Of a DNA stretch of 64,000 nt, positions 63,827 to 64,000 are shown piece after piece. Where the stretch lies: assembly GCF_021155775.2 (NCBI RefSeq), contig NC_060235.2:2531501-2595500 (forward strand). Direction: 5' to 3'. Below the pieces are notes generated by a model that did no database searches, was not told where the DNA came from, and saw only the letters and a list, made by a program, of their open reading frames with translations. This DNA is from Neodiprion pinetum (taxonomy: Eukaryota > Arthropoda > Insecta > Hymenoptera > Diprionidae). The position numbers were made by a program, and so were the translations under genes. Position 1 is the first letter of the stretch, and every line of letters begins with the position of its first letter.

Positions 63827-64000
63827 CTTTAACTACAATATTACAGATCTACACCAGAGTATCCAGTAAGCTACATTTAATACATTGAAAGACTATTATG
63901 TATTATATACCATAATTGATACGGAATTTGCCTAAACCTCTACTGCTGAAACAAGTGATTACTTTCAGGTTCAAAATCAAATCAAAACGTTGAGTATATA
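63827..64000. other. 3' flank of the unknown gene
   Basis: AT-rich sequence after the stop codon, presumably 3' UTR. The stretch is too short to show another gene. Confidence 0.5.

Overview
This window looks like nuclear DNA from an insect, probably a hymenopteran (sawfly or wasp grade), though that rank is inference. It is AT-rich, its genes are split by short GT/AG introns, and its gene set is animal. All proteins were read from the sequence and joined by hand at splice sites that keep the reading frame. No database search was possible.

Layout from left to right. 84-4125 (+): the last two coding exons of a GPR158/Smog-like orphan class C GPCR, encoding a cytoplasmic tail with two VCPW motifs. 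4126-15571: a gene desert of microsatellites and palindromic MITE-like elements, probably including a very long 3' UTR. 15572-18652 (+): a Golgi alpha-1,3-fucosyltransferase of family GT10 (FucTA-like), with a TTAA-flanked MITE in its second intron. 21345-22775 (+): a NUDT6-like Nudix hydrolase. 23144-24946 (-): a secreted AA15 lytic polysaccharide monooxygenase with two C-terminal cysteine modules. 24947-33492: mostly non-coding, with one MITE and a GC-rich exon-like island at 31654-32037. 33493-35420 (-): a small five-exon gene I do not recognise. 35421-41465: mostly non-coding.

The right third is gene-dense. 41466-50659 (-): MARF1 (limkain b1), with a NYN domain, two RRMs and eight LOTUS repeats in 24 exons. 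51835-53776 (+): PIGQ/GPI1. 53931-54641 (-): a small CCSMST1-family mitochondrial membrane protein. 55025-59128 (+): DNA topoisomerase III alpha. 59217-59892 (-): Chibby. 60227-63826 (+): an unrecognised basic, serine-rich protein with three tandemly duplicated exons and a folded-looking C-terminal domain.

The right-hand genes alternate in orientation. MARF1/PIGQ, the CCSMST1-like gene/TOP3A and Chibby/the unknown gene are head-to-head pairs with short shared upstream regions. PIGQ/CCSMST1-like and TOP3A/Chibby are tail-to-tail. They do not form one pathway. The most unusual items are the phase 1-1 exon triplication with a 295-bp period, the unrecognised small gene and its paired inverted promoter-like repeats, the histidine-brace LPMO with a duplicated cysteine module, and several MITE families with intact inverted repeats.
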